DNA of 64,000 nt. Source: Papaver somniferum (taxonomy: Eukaryota > Streptophyta > Magnoliopsida > Ranunculales > Papaveraceae). Positions within the stretch are counted from its first letter, which is position 1. Each line of letters begins with the position of its first letter. The notes below the pieces were generated by a model. The model had not been told where the DNA came from. It was given only the letters and a program-made list of their open reading frames with translations, and searched no databases. The stretch spans positions 86,904,566-86,968,565 of the forward strand of contig NC_039359.1 in NCBI RefSeq assembly GCF_003573695.1. Reading direction: 5' to 3'. Below, in pieces: positions 21,340-33,368 of the stretch. Both the position numbers and the translations under genes were made by a program.

Positions 21340-21530
21340 AAGAATGTACAACGGATGTATGTGTTTACAACGTTGCACCACTATTTTGTTACAATAAATA
21401 AAATTAAAAAAACTTGTGCAACGAATAAACTGGTGCGCAACGTATATTAAAGTTGTTTAATGTGCAACGTTAATATCCGTTGCACACCTTCGAAAATGAA
21501 ACATTGCTAAAACCAGGATTTGGTGTAATG

Positions 21531-22895
21531 TTTTTCTTTGTATTCACTTCTGGGAATAAATAAATTAAATTTGTTTTTCTTTAGTTTCAATTTCTTAGGA
21601 TTTACTGGAAAATTTATTTTTCTTTAATTTTTGAGGGTTTGTGTTCTATTTTTTTTTTTTTTAATTTCTTAGGGTTTGCGTTATGGATTTGTGGTCTAGA
21701 AACGAAATCTGGATATGGGTTTCTGTTTATGGAACTTGATATTGTGCTTTGAGCTTTGAATTTCTTAGACTTGAGCATAGAATTTCTGATTGGGGTTTGA
21801 GTTTTATCTGTTTTGTACAAATATTGGGGTTTTGTGACATTTCTTAATTTCTGATTGTGTTTGTGTTGTTGTCTCTAATTTTTGTTGAATGAGAAAGCAT
21901 GAGAAAAGGCTGAGCCTTGAAATGAAGAACCCCTTACCGTTTTTTTGCTCATTCTTAGCTATGACTGATTGGGTCTCCCTTATATCAACTTATTGGATTA
22001 TACAGATATTATGATGTTGGAAATGAAATTTCAGTTCTTAGAGAGGTATGATAGGAAACTATAAGATGTTCTGGCTATTTATGGTGTATGCTATCTAGTC
22101 CATTGGAATTGTTCTGTAGGAGAGGTTGTTAATAGGCGAGATGGTTTACTGTGTCTGGACATGCAATATATATACTTATGAGATGCTCAGTTCACTACCA
22201 GGCTTACTTTGTTAACTTGTTGTGTGAATTTTGTGACGAAAAAATCCCGTTTGAATCGCCTTATGAAATTTATGTTTTTACCCCAAAATTTTGTTTTGAA
22301 TTTGGTATTATTGGTCTATAGATTTAAAGAGTCAGCAAGGGTTATGGTTTTGGTCATTTGCTGCTTATCTCAAAATTGGTGTCTTCTAGTTTGTGGGGGG
22401 CATATGATGAATAGATTCTCCGAACGCGATTTGTTTCCTAGAAAATCCAATGCTAAATTAACTGGGTTATTTCTTTGGTACTCAAATAAAGTGTTGATTA
22501 ATCAATTACACTTTATTAAATTGCATTATGAGGTCTTGGTTTCAATCAGTTCCATGCTAGTGGAAAGATTGATGAACCTTCCTTTTTACAAAGTCTGTAG
22601 AATCAGTTGGAATTTCTAGCACTGGTCATGTGAACTTTGTATGCAATTCTTGGACCAAATTCTATGGAATATACAAGAGATCAGTTATAGCCTTAAATGC
22701 TTTGTTTGCAAAAAAAATTGTGTTAATAAGGAATGGTAAGAGGGGCTTCCATTGTTCTATCTGTATCAATCGATTAAGTTAGATCTTATTGGGTGCAAAT
22801 ACTGTATTTGTCGAATGTTTCCTACTGTTCTTTTCTGTTAAAATTATTGAAATCATTGTGTTTGTTGAATTTCATTAGGTTTTGGCCATTTATAA
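21531..22895. other. Continuation of outer CACTA or its flank, no gene recognised
   Basis: T-rich sequence continues the third micro-exon unit interrupted at 14482. Farther right are an ORF of 136 codons (22209-22619) without recognisable motifs and long intron-like stretches. Where the outer CACTA ends is not visible. Confidence 0.35.
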
Positions 22896-23958
22896 TTGTT
22901 ATCTTTCTTTATTGTATGGTATCAATCGTTTAGGCTTACAAAATTTCGATACAATTGTGGTGTTTTAATGCTTATGTTGATTCAATTGCTTCCGGTTGAG
23001 GTGAATAATTATGCAAGTACATTTACTTTTGTTTGTATGAATTATTTATGGCTTAACGAAAGAAAAGGTTTACGGGATGAGTTGTTTAGTCCAATTCGAT
23101 TCCGTATAGGAGAAACTAAGTTTATCTTAGTTAGACTTATCAAAGTGGAGGTTTCGGTTATTCAAGTCTAAACGAATGCCTTAACAAGAAATGCTATTTA
23201 ACTAACCTAGTACTTGTCTTGTTTAAAATTGAAAGGTCTAAGTTATATGGATAATTAGAACCTGATGAGAAAAATAGAGTTATCTTTATTTTGGTCTTAT
23301 CGAATGAAGCGATTGTTTTTGTACAATCGGTTCAGCAAAGGGACTAAGTTGCTTAGTTGATTTTTGGTTTGCTAAACTAAATTGGGAAAATTTCTTTGAG
23401 CAATTGTTTCCTTGATAACATATCAAAACAAATTACTTTTTAGTTTCGGTTTTGATATTGGTTATCAAGAATGGTGTGTGGAATCCTCGTGCTTAACTTT
23501 ATAGGTTTGCAAGTCTATTTTGAGATTTGTAAGATTCTATTCGTGTTGTCCTTTATTTTTTCGTTTCTTTATCATTTTGTGAAAAAAGGGGGAGAAATAT
23601 ATGGAGTAAACAAGTGATACTGGTATTGGTTTTATATTGATTGGTATCACTAAGGAAAAGACTATTGGTGCTTAAACGTTTATCTAATGAAAGAGTGAAA
23701 GCATAGACTAAGGGAGAGTATCATATCATATTGATTGGTATAAAAAAGATGTGCGGATTGATGAAATCTACCTATCTCACCTTTAGGGGGAGTATTAGCT
23801 TTGTTATTATAATGTCAACAGCGACATTTAAGGATTGAATGAATGTAGGTTATTGTGATGTTGAATTCGGGAATCAATCGTATGTGTAATGAATTCTTGT
23901 AATTTGTCTATCCATATGATTGTAAGAGTTTTTCACTAAAATTGACAAAGGGGGGGAT
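22896..23958 (+). repeat. Duplicated 3' interior of element 2
   Basis: From TTGTTATCTTTCTTTATTGT onward this matches 29018-29539 and then 38871-39412, that is, the interior on either side of element 3. It contains GGGGGAG tracts at about 23588 and 23786 and ends in GACAAAGGGGGGGAT directly before the LTR. It gives an undisrupted view of the element-3 target site (near 23415-23425). Confidence 0.85.
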
Positions 23959-26764
23959 TGTTAGACCATAGCTCGGTTGAACCCACCAAGCGTTGGTATG
24001 TCAAGTTTGGTTGTCATATTTTAGTGAATCAAAACTTATTTTAAGAGTCGCTTGATTATGTACTAGAGTCAACTTCGTATAGGTTAGCTTGAAAGTATTA
24101 GGATATGAGACATTACAAGTATTACGAAGACTTGAAGAAGTGAAGAAGTAAGAATCTACAACGACAACATCATCCTTCCACTTGAGGTTTGTGATATTTG
24201 ACTTGAACTGTTTCATTCCCCAACGTATCTTTCAAGTCGTGCATATTGAAAACAAAACTGCGAAGCATGTTTGAACTCTAGATAGACATAGTATTAAGGA
24301 ACACAATATGAAGTTTATTTCTTAACATCGACATAATCGTTTAAATTCTATTGTGATTATGTATGGGTATGAGGTGAGGATTTCATCCTAGGAAACAATG
24401 TTCTACATGTTTTTTAAGGAAGTAAGTTCATAATCTTGTTTATGAATCGAAAACGAAATTACCAGGCGTTATTAGGATTGTTATTCATTGCATAGCTTGT
24501 GAATATCCAATATTTGTGATTTAGTATAATCGCTCACGACTTGTTTGTGTTCTTGGTAAAACTATTCACAAAGGCCTGACTTATGTATTGGTATGACTTT
24601 TATTAGTGAAACCGATCTTAAGTAATCACCTGTGAGGTATGATCGACTTTGTGTTTTATTGAACCGAATCTGGGTAAAGGGGAACCGATTCTATGAAGAG
24701 GTGCAACACATCACAAAGGGGAATTGATCCTTGTATGAGGTGCATCAAGGTTTATAGCAGAAAGGGGAACTGATCCTATGACAATGTGCAACACGTTTTT
24801 AGGAAAAGGGGAACCGATCCTATGAACATGTGCAACACATATAAGTTAGATACCGTATATATGTGGGGAACCGATCCTAGTACCTAGTCAACCGAATTTT
24901 GGAAAGCTAGTGTGACTATGCACAGTACTCACACGGAGGTAGAACCGAAACTTGTTTTGGTAGAACCGTGAAACCCATGATTTGTGATTGAGTGTTTCTT
25001 AATCAATTGCATAGTTCTTGAAAGTGAGATGAACCAATTCTAAACTTGTTTGGAAGTGTGGCAAATCGGTTTCAAGGGTGTAAGTATAAAAGAGGACTTA
25101 CAAAGTAAGGATGTCGACATACTTTGAACACGTACAGTAATGTTTATATTTTATTGTTCAAAGTTATTCTTTAATATCTACAGGAAGAAAATCCCAGGAT
25201 CGAAATATAAATAAGTTAAGAATCTTTTAATTAAGGTTGTTAATTTTATTTTAGGAAAATGAGAATTAGTAATGTGCATTTACTAGTTGAGATATTCCAG
25301 AGAAATTTCGATCATTATTTTGGACAAAGCATTTCCAGGAATTATGGAAACTGAATTAGGAATGTATTGAATATCTTTGAGAATATTTTCGGTTTTGGAA
25401 ATTCCTTGGTTTCCAAACTTCCTTGTCTATTAATACTTGAAGTTTCCATTTCTAGCAAACTAATCCTTCGTGACAGTAAACTTCCTCGGTTGTGTTGTTA
25501 CTGGTGTAGCCGCCTATTTGGAGAGGAGAGTAACCTAATTAGGCGAAATCTCTTACGACTTCTCAGTTTAAAGTCTTCTTTTGGATTGAGAATCTCTACG
25601 AGTACCGTTGGTGGGAAACTAGATAATTGCGGTTTATCTTGTGTTTTCGATTGATTTGATTGACTAACGGTGGTTGAACTTTGATTGCACCAAGTTTGTT
25701 TATTCTTGAGAATCTTCTCTTCTGATATAAGATTCACTCAAACTAGGTCGAAGTTTCTACATGGATCTTTAGACCGTTGTTAGTGCTAAAGACGATCTTG
25801 TGATAATCCATTGTTAACAGACTCCGTTCTGTGCATGATTGATCACAAGAGATTCAAGTTGTTGTGTGCAGGTGTTTATTGAAGATCTAAGAAGCTTTGA
25901 AGACAAAGAAGATATTGAAGATTTATAATCTGGAGTTCATAATCTTTGGTGTGCACAATACTTATTTCGGTATAAGAGGACCCAACTATAACCGGTGTAT
26001 CCTTGTGGTAGATTGGATTGATTAGTCGTGTAGATCGGCATCAATACAATTCTTGTGATTAAAAGTATTGATTGCAAAATATTAACGATTACCTTTGGTA
26101 ATTGAACATAAGATAGGTCTAAGAACCTGACGAATGAGTTTATGTTAAGATAAACATAAGAGCCTTTGTCCGACTCATATCACTTGGTTGAATAGAGTTG
26201 GTACCAAACTGATTTGTTGTTCCTTTACTGTTTGGAATACGAACCAAAGGAATTGTTCCAAGTATGTGACTTATTTATAAGTTGGAGGCGTGGGAATACA
26301 GAAGGAACTAGGTGAACTATATGGTTAGTTGCTTGGTCTCAACTATATGAAGTTAGGTTTAATTTTGTGTAGCGGCTTAATCCTGAGAGTATTCAATTCT
26401 GGACAAGGTCCCTGGGTTTTTCTACATTTGCGGTTTCCTCGTTAACAAAGTCTTGCTGTGTCATTTACTTTATATTTCCGCATAATAATTGTTTTACTAT
26501 AATTAAAGTAAATTACAGAAACGTTAATTCATATTTACTTGATAAGCAATCCTATTGTGTTTGGTTAAGTCCGAACCTTTATATCAAGTAAACATACTTC
26601 ATTGTTGTATTGTCTCGGTCACGTATCCATAGACGATCACATGAAGTGTGAACCGATTAGTTGTATTGTCTCGACTCAATCCATGGACAATCACTTTCGG
26701 AGAAAGGACTTATAGGTAGGAAAAGTTTTAGCTTGAGGTATATTTGGGTACCCTCGCTTTTTCA
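23959..26764 (+). repeat. First LTR of element 2
   Basis: It starts TGTTAGACCATAGCTCGG and ends GCTTTTTCA. A TATA-like TATAAAAG lies at 25085-25092, downstream of a minisatellite (24661-24890). Its partner is 39413-42236. Confidence 0.9.
24661..24890 (+). repeat. Minisatellite in the LTR upstream of the TATA box
   Basis: Five diverged units of about 40-50 bases share AAAGGGGAACCGATCCTATG and most add A-n-GTGCAACAC (near 24675, 24715, 24762, 24804 and 24864). The same array is in the other LTR at 40133-40352, so it predates this insertion. Repeats in the U3 region often act as enhancers in plant retrotransposons; that role is inference. Confidence 0.8.
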
Positions 26765-26766
26765 AT

Positions 26767-26778
26767 TGGTATCAGAGC
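26767..26778 (+). other. Primer binding site, initiator-Met tRNA type (element 2)
   Basis: TGGTATCAGAGC starts three bases after the LTR end, as in element 1. Confidence 0.88.
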
Positions 26779-26835
26779 AGGCAAACTCCAAAAGATATAA
26801 CAATCTGTGTCTGGTGCGATCCAAATTATAAGAAT

Positions 26836-28260
26836 TTGAATCCAATGGATGATTCAGTTAACATAGAGCAAGAAAGTGATATACTTCAGAAAGGATGTTT
26901 GTTTTCAAAACCTGATAAACATATCAACACTGTTAGTTCTCTGATGAAACACATCTCAGGAAATATTAATCATGATGAGTTAATACGAAAACAAATAGTT
27001 GTGACAAACAAGTCAGATTCAGAAGACAGTAATAAGATTAATTTTTCATAAAGCTTGCTGAAAAATATAATGTAAAGGATAATGTATTTTATCCATCTGC
27101 CGAGAAGCTCGTCAGAGAATCATTGATTCATGAAGATGCTGAATCTAAAGGACTTGATGTAGTTCAATCCAAAAAGAGTATATTAGTTAAAACAAGGATA
27201 TGTGATTATAATCTCCAGAATCTCTTAACTAATACACTCCATCGTGATTCTAATAGCCTAACCACCTATAAGAATCAAGATAGATGTGTCTTAAGGGATA
27301 ATTTTTTGACTAGTATCCGGTCAACATCATCCAATGATGATTATCTCTTAAACAGAGAAAAAGATCAACTCATGAATACAAAAATAGATGATTTCATATC
27401 ATGCTGCTTTGTCGTTGATCAAGTGTCCAAAATAGAATCCAGGAAACAATCTCATCACATGATTATGTCATATTCCACGGAATTCCTGGGTCGATATAAG
27501 AGTTCTGGTTTCGCAACTCAAAAAACTTCAAGTCACGCTTATGATTTTGATCATCGATCCGATCATTCTAATAAATCAGATCACTCCAGCTGTGACATAG
27601 TGAAAGAAGTTTACTCTTGGAAGAATCCCACATAGACAGATATTCAAAAATATGATGATGGATCATGTTCCATAAATTCTGAGCTATCACTAGCTCACAC
27701 CAACAACTGATGTTGGTCTTTGGAATTTCCCAAGATATGATCAATTCAAATAAAAGGGAAGTTCTTTAAAAAAGCACAAGAACATGAAGATCGTATAACT
27801 CTATGATGTTTCCGAAAGTTTATATTTTCACAAATAAAAATTACCGTGAATAGGTATTTCAAACTTGGTAACCAAGTATGGGTTATTATATAAATCCTCT
27901 ATAGGACCGATGCTTCTTTCGTCCGCTGTAAAAGATGGATGAAAATACTATTGACATTGAATCTCAACTTCGAAAACATGAGACCTTTCCAGTTGAGTTC
28001 AAATGCTACTTCTCAAACGAACATAAAAAGAATCATATTTCTTTTGAGCTTATGCTTATGCTAATATGAGATTTTGAAGTAGCTCGTGATCTTTTGGAAA
28101 CTGCAATGGTAAATGAAAAACTGCTTGAGTCAAACCTCTTGAAGTCGATTGTGGAATTGAATCTTCTGAAACAAAGACGCAATCATCTGAAAGAGAGAAG
28201 AAGGCTCAAGATTTAAAACATCGAGGAATCGTCAGTAAACAATGAGAGCACCACCAGAGA
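26836..28260 (+). pseudogene. Broken ORF in gag position, element 2, function unknown
   Basis: An ORF starting MNPMDDSVNIEQESDILQKG stops after 71 codons at 27051. A second open frame (27123-27635) adds 170 codons rich in Ser, Asp, His and Lys, such as FATQKTSSHAYDFDHRSDHS. A further coding-like stretch at 27937-28215 (DENTIDIESQLRKHETFPVE, LLMLM-stop, NEKLLESNLLKSIVELNLLK) has stops in frame. Together they look like one protein of perhaps 400 or more residues broken by stops or frameshifts. No gag, zinc-knuckle or enzyme motif was recognised. The place after the primer site parallels the 238-residue ORF of element 1, but no clear sequence similarity was seen. Confidence 0.45.
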
Positions 28261-29539
28261 TTAAGTTATTTGTTGTAATACTTAATCTAGGAAAATAGAC
28301 ATCAATTTTTGATTTCTTTCAATGATTGTATTAAGTCTATTATGAATAAAACTATTATGAATAAAATTATTTGATTTATAATTTTTCTTGTGATGGTTTT
28401 TGATTTACATAGCCTGTGCTTGAATGCTTTATTATTGCTATGGATGTTTATGAGATGTTTTATTTCGATTTTATTACCTTGATATTCGATCTCATAATGT
28501 TGTGAACCCTTATGGTTTGGGTGACTTTTTGATTTAGCAGGATTAAGTTCTGGCCCATGTTGGTAGGCTTTATCAAAGAATCATGAGGGGTTCTGGTAGA
28601 AACAATATGTGAAAAAGTCACAATATGTTGAATGGGTTTTGGTTTAGCATAAAAGCATATGTGTTTCGACGGTTTTCAACTTTTTCTTGCAATTGTTAAA
28701 ACCGGTTTTCAACCTTTCTCTGGTAAAGGTTGGTTGTTTTTATTCTTTTGTTTTGCATAAGGATGACAACATGATGATATTTCGATATCAATTCTCCCTG
28801 GAAGAAGATGCAAACATATTGAAGAAGTGGATGCGAAATTTTTGAGGTAACAATGTTGTTAGTTAATTGTTTTCCTGTTTAAGAAAAGCCTGATTTTGTT
28901 TCATATATATTTTGCTTTTGCTTAACAAACTTTCGGTACAATTGATGTTTTATTCCATGATGTGTGTATGGATGTGCGTGTGACTCAATTGGTTCCGGTT
29001 AAGAAAAACTATTGTTATCTTGCTTTATTTTATGGTATCAATCGTATAGGCTTACAAATTTTCGGTGCAATTGTGGTGTTTTAACGCTTATGTTGATTCA
29101 ATTGCTTCCGGTTGAGGTGAATACTTATACAAGTTGATTTACTTTGGTTTGTATGAATTATTTATGGCTTAACGAAAGAAAAGGTTTATGGGATGAGTTG
29201 TTTAGTCCAATTCGATTCCAGATAAGAGAAAATAAGTTTATCTTTGTTAGACTTATCAAAGTGGAGGTTTTTGTTATTCAAGTCTAATCGAATGCCTTAA
29301 CAAGAAATGCTAGTTGACTAACCTAGTACTTATCTTGTTTAAAATTAAAAGGTCTAAGTTATATGGATAATTAGAACCTTATGAGAAAAATAGAGTTATC
29401 TTTATTTTGGTCTTATCGAATGAAGCGATTGTTTTTGTACAATCGGTTTAGCAAAGGGACTAAGTTGCTTAGTTTATTTTTGGTTTGCTAAACTAAATTG
29501 GGAAAATTGCTCCGGGAAATTGTTTCCTTGATAACATAT
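28261..29539. other. Non-coding interior of element 2, left of element 3
   Basis: No pol motif in any frame. From about 29018 it duplicates 22897 onward. It ends at CATAT (29535-29539), the target site of element 3. Confidence 0.55.
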
Positions 29540-32169
29540 TGTTGGTGGTGTTTTTTAGTTCAGGTCTAAATTTGTAATAGTCTATCTACCTGACCCGGCA
29601 TCAGATGTAGTAGACATTGATATGTCTATATTCCGCAGGGAATTTGGAGAATATATCAAAATCTGATGAGTTCCTATGTCTCTCTTCATATTATATTGAA
29701 ACTCAAGTTCCTAGATGAATTGTCCACTAGTATAGAGCCTAATGAGTGTATAAGCTCCTAGCTGCATTACTCACAGATGCCAGAGCCTTCTGAGTACTTT
29801 TATTGTGCTTATGTTCCCCGGCAGAATCCTTAATATTGGTATGGCATGACGGATTGGTGTTCACTCGCAGCAGAGTAGCACGGACCTCCAAGTACCAAGG
29901 TTAAGACCCTTGCACAAAATACTCAGTCAGAAAGCAAAGAATAAACAGAGCCGCGGAGTAGGAGCAACAACGAGGGAAGCGTGGCCATGCCACAGGCTAG
30001 CCGGCGCCACTTGGACACGCCCCATGCTACCCAACCGTCCCTTATTACTTTGTCGACAAATCAGGTCGCTTTAAACATGCCACACTCCCACTGAGTTGTG
30101 GCTGTCCCATACTTGCCGGCCCTATTCCTCATCAACCAATCAGGTCGTATTAAATCTTCCACGCGCACCAAAAGGGTAGCCACGCCCATGCTTGGCCGGA
30201 TCCCTACTTTCATTGACCAATCAGGTTGCTCTAAACCTGCCACATCCTTAAAAGAGGTGGAAATTGTGTCAAGAGGTCGCCATACGAAGTTGGCTTCCCA
30301 AAACCATGCCAACATGCAAACGGCATGCCAAACATGACAGGCACACATGCCAAACGGCATGCCAAAAGCATGCCAATCGCACACGCCAAACAAGCATGCC
30401 AAGTGCGCATGCCAAACGTGCCACTTACCGCGATAGCATGCCAAAACTTGCCAACCCACTCTCCGTGCGTGACCAGCTTCACAAAGGACTTCAATTTGGC
30501 TAGCCTGAACCCTAGGGGCGGCCATGCTCTAATGGCGGTGGATGAAACCCTAATTTCTAATTATGGCCCAAAACTATGTCACCTTGAGCCCGCAACATGC
30601 CGCAAGACTTAGGAAACCCTAAAAAAGGCGCCACACCATGGCCACTCGTGGAAATATTTGTTCCTGTGGCCGTTTCAACATGGTGTCCTGCCTGTGGCTC
30701 CTCCGGCATGACTCTGGCATCGTTTGTATAAAATGCCATGCCTCGGCCACCAACCGCATGCTACATGCCATATATGCTAATTAGGGTTTCGACATGCCAA
30801 ACCCTAATTTAGGCAAAATTATCGCGCCAACCGAGCCAAACAATGTTCCACAGAACATGGGGATCAATGTGGCCATTAAAACTGATGTTGCAACACCATG
30901 TTTGAGTCTAACACCAACGTGCCAAAATTTCAGTGGCCATGGATACGCCAGGTGCCACTTACTCCATCGTGTAGCTGGCATGCACAAACTATGCCAGCCA
31001 CTCCACCATGCCACTGGCATGCACAAACTATGCCATCCATGCCGCAATACCACTGGCGTGAGCTAAAGGAGACACTGTACCATTAATCAGGCGCCAACAG
31101 AAGGTAGCCATAATCAATGGCTACCCTTACCCATGAGATGCAATCTCAGCCATCCAAGTCCGCCACCGAGCTGGCAGGCTTGTGGAAAGTTTTAGGCGAC
31201 CAGCCGCCTAAATCTAGTGGCTATAGCTACGCCAGGCACCACTTGCACAACCGTGCCACTGGCATGCACGAGACATGCCACATGCCACTGGCGTACAACG
31301 CCACTGCGCCATTATCATGCGCCAACACAAGGTATCCATAATCAATGGCTACCCTTCCTCATGAGATGCGATCTCAGCCATCGAAGTTCGCCACCGAACT
31401 GACAGACTTGTGGCAAGTTTTAGGCGACCATCCAAGACGATCCTAATAGCATCACATGCTATTTTTCTATGACAAACCTCTTGATTTTAACTTTCCACAC
31501 GTAGAAAAGTGCTACATGTTTTCCACGAAAACACTCGAGACATCAAACATGTCACAAACTGGGGGATGCTCATCAGGATATTGGTCTGGAGGTTTACAAC
31601 GTGCGGCGTGCAATACGCCCATTACAAGAAAGTTTCATAAAGCGGGGCAGTTAGTCATGGTAAGAAGTAATGGTGTAAACGGATCCACCTCCTTCATTGT
31701 GGAAGCATAATTCCTGACGTTACACGTTACTCTTCCACCAGTCAATCGTTTCCACTTTCTACGAGACCGGGTACATTTTATTACTTGTATAAATAAGTTT
31801 CACCTATTTCCACCAAAAAAAAAGTTTTGGTCAGAGAACAACACAGTATCCAGAAATCACCTGCTAGCTTTCCATTCTGCTAGCCAGTTATACTTTCTGA
31901 TACAAGTCGTAAACAACCACACCTTCAGAATCAACTATTCTGGTCTCAACACTTTCTTCGCTTCCCTCTCTAAGACCAACCCTTCTCATTCACTTTGTGA
32001 CCGAAGCAAGCCTGGAACGGCCATTTCTTAGTTTAGGCTAGGATTGCATAGATTGATCTCTCGAATCAAAAGTACTCCCGTGCAGTGCATTGTTTAGGGT
32101 CTAGACTCGTTTCTCATTCACACACACGAATTTACCAAAATCGGCAGAAACATTTTTCAACCACAAACA
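29540..32169 (+). repeat. 5' LTR of element 3
   Basis: It aligns with 36223-38870. Rich in ATGCCAA strings at 30290-30425 and in CCACTGGCATGCAC strings at 30955-31320. A segment starting near GAGATGCAATCTCAGCCATC (31135) is repeated about 230 bases later. Long opposite-strand ORFs here are by-products of this composition. It ends ACCACAAACA. Confidence 0.88.
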
Positions 32170-32170
32170 A

Positions 32171-32188
32171 TTGGCGACCACAGTGGGA
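32171..32188 (+). other. Primer binding site of element 3
   Basis: TTGGCGACCACAGTGGGA lies one base past the LTR end. It is of the TGGCGAC...GTGGG/CTGGGG class used by plant Tat-clade Gypsy elements; the exact tRNA was not determined. Confidence 0.7.
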
Positions 32189-32289
32189 GATTAAATCTCT
32201 CGGTTGCATATTCAATTCGCAATTTCATTTCATCCCAATTGGTCTTAGGCCAAATTCAAACCCATTTTCAATTTCCTAAATTTCTCAAG

Positions 32290-33368
32290 ATGGTTGATCT
32301 TAGGAATGCTTCAGAAACCCTCAATCCCAATTTTAATTCTCCTAGCACCGAAGATACTCCATATGTTATCCCTGAATCCGTTCTTTCATTCAAAACCATT
32401 GTCGAGGCTATGAAGTCTCGATATTTAATAACTATTCATGATTTAAAGAAAATCCTGAATGATATTGTCGAGAATCAAGCTACTATTGCCAAGACACAGG
32501 ACGGAGTATTTACGCTTTTGAAAGCGCTCACGGATCAACTGTCAAAGGAACCAACGCGTATTCATTCTGTAGGAAACGCTATCAACCATTCATTTTGTAT
32601 CAATGCTGATAATGGTAGTCCTTTTTCCAAGATTCATATTCTTACTCCTATGAGCAGGATGAAGCCTATGGCCACGCTGAATAGAAAGGTATCCACCACG
32701 CTAACTTGTCTACTCATGAAGATCAAAAGATGTTTCCTCAAGATCAGAAATAAGACTCGTGGGATTTATCACGTTATCATCAGAGTCCTCGCAATGAAAA
32801 GGTGATTTCATTATGTGCATCCTTCTTGGAAAATATCAATTCCCACATTGCATCAGAAGCTGCTAAGGGATCCGCTGATTATTTACTCAGTCGATCCGAA
32901 CCGTTCCAGAATGAAGAAGCTCGTAAAGACGTTCGGGAAAGCAGGCGTCTTTCTAATAAAATACCCAGCCTCCAGTCAATCGCTAATGAAGGAAGAAAGA
33001 GAAAAACTCCAGCAGCGGAACAGCAACACAAACGTGTGGCACCAGCGCATCAGATGGCTTCACCCCAGAAGGTCACGGCTAAGGTTCTTATACAACAACA
33101 AGAAACTGGATATGTCGCTCCAAACTTCCTGTTCCCGATCGAGAAAGTAATAGAACTCATGGAAGTAGGGATTCAAGACGATGCCATCAAACTACCTCCT
33201 GTTAGGCGCCTACCAACTGAAGAACAAATGGTAAATCCCAAGTATTGCCATTACCACAAGTTCGTCAATCATCCTACCAGTGAATGCAATGCTCTGAAAC
33301 GCATCGTCCAAGAAAAGATAGATTCGGGGGAATTGCGGATCGGCATAAAGATATTACACAGACAATAA
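32290..33368 (+). pseudogene. gag remnant of element 3
   Basis: A first frame from ATG 32290 (MVDLRNASETLNPNFNSPST) shifts near 32660-32805 into a second frame ending at 33368. The second part holds LPPVRRLPTEEQMVNPKYCH and YHKFVNHPTSECNALK, the C-x-x-H...H-x-x-x-x-C style ending seen in Tat-type plant gag proteins, followed by VQEKIDSGEL. The usual retrotransposon gag core is missing or lost in the shifted middle part. It would form the virus-like particle if intact; here it is broken. Confidence 0.62.

Larger units (their letters stand above)
14483..21530 (-). mobile_element. Inner CACTA (En/Spm) transposon, 7.0 kb, both ends present
   Basis: The left end is CACTATACCAAAACAG; the right end, reverse complemented, is CATTACACCAAATCC, a diverged terminal inverted repeat. 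It is flanked on both sides by TTT (14480-14482 and 21531-21533), fitting the 3-base target duplication of CACTA elements. Both ends carry subterminal copies of ACGTTGCAC/GTGCAACG (14515-14640 and 21345-21490). Inside, on the minus strand, are a four-exon Ptta-type gene and the last exon of a DUF4216-type transposase gene. A TNP2 catalytic region was not recognised, so the element is probably not autonomous. Confidence 0.82.
13573..22895. mobile_element. Outer CACTA (En/Spm) transposon, right end not found
   Basis: It starts CACTACAAAAACATG, the classic CACTA terminus, followed by subterminal repeats of TTTGTGAGGGTTT and CCACAAATAC type over 13590-13770. It inserted into the reversed LTR ending at 13572, next to ACG. 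A 5'-exon-like region with repeated micro-exons follows from about 13970. The element is split by a second CACTA element at 14483-21530 and resumes at 21531. No matching CACTA right end or continuing LTR was found in the window, so the right border given is only where element-2 sequence begins. Confidence 0.6.

Noticed and set aside
22209..22619. 136-codon plus-strand ORF
   Set aside because: No motif, hydrophobic biased composition of AT-rich DNA, no splice context and no similar ORF in related repeats.
30061..30612. Cys/His/Trp-rich ORFs on both strands
   Set aside because: They come from ATGCCAA-type repeats in the LTR of element 3 and recur in the other LTR with breaks.
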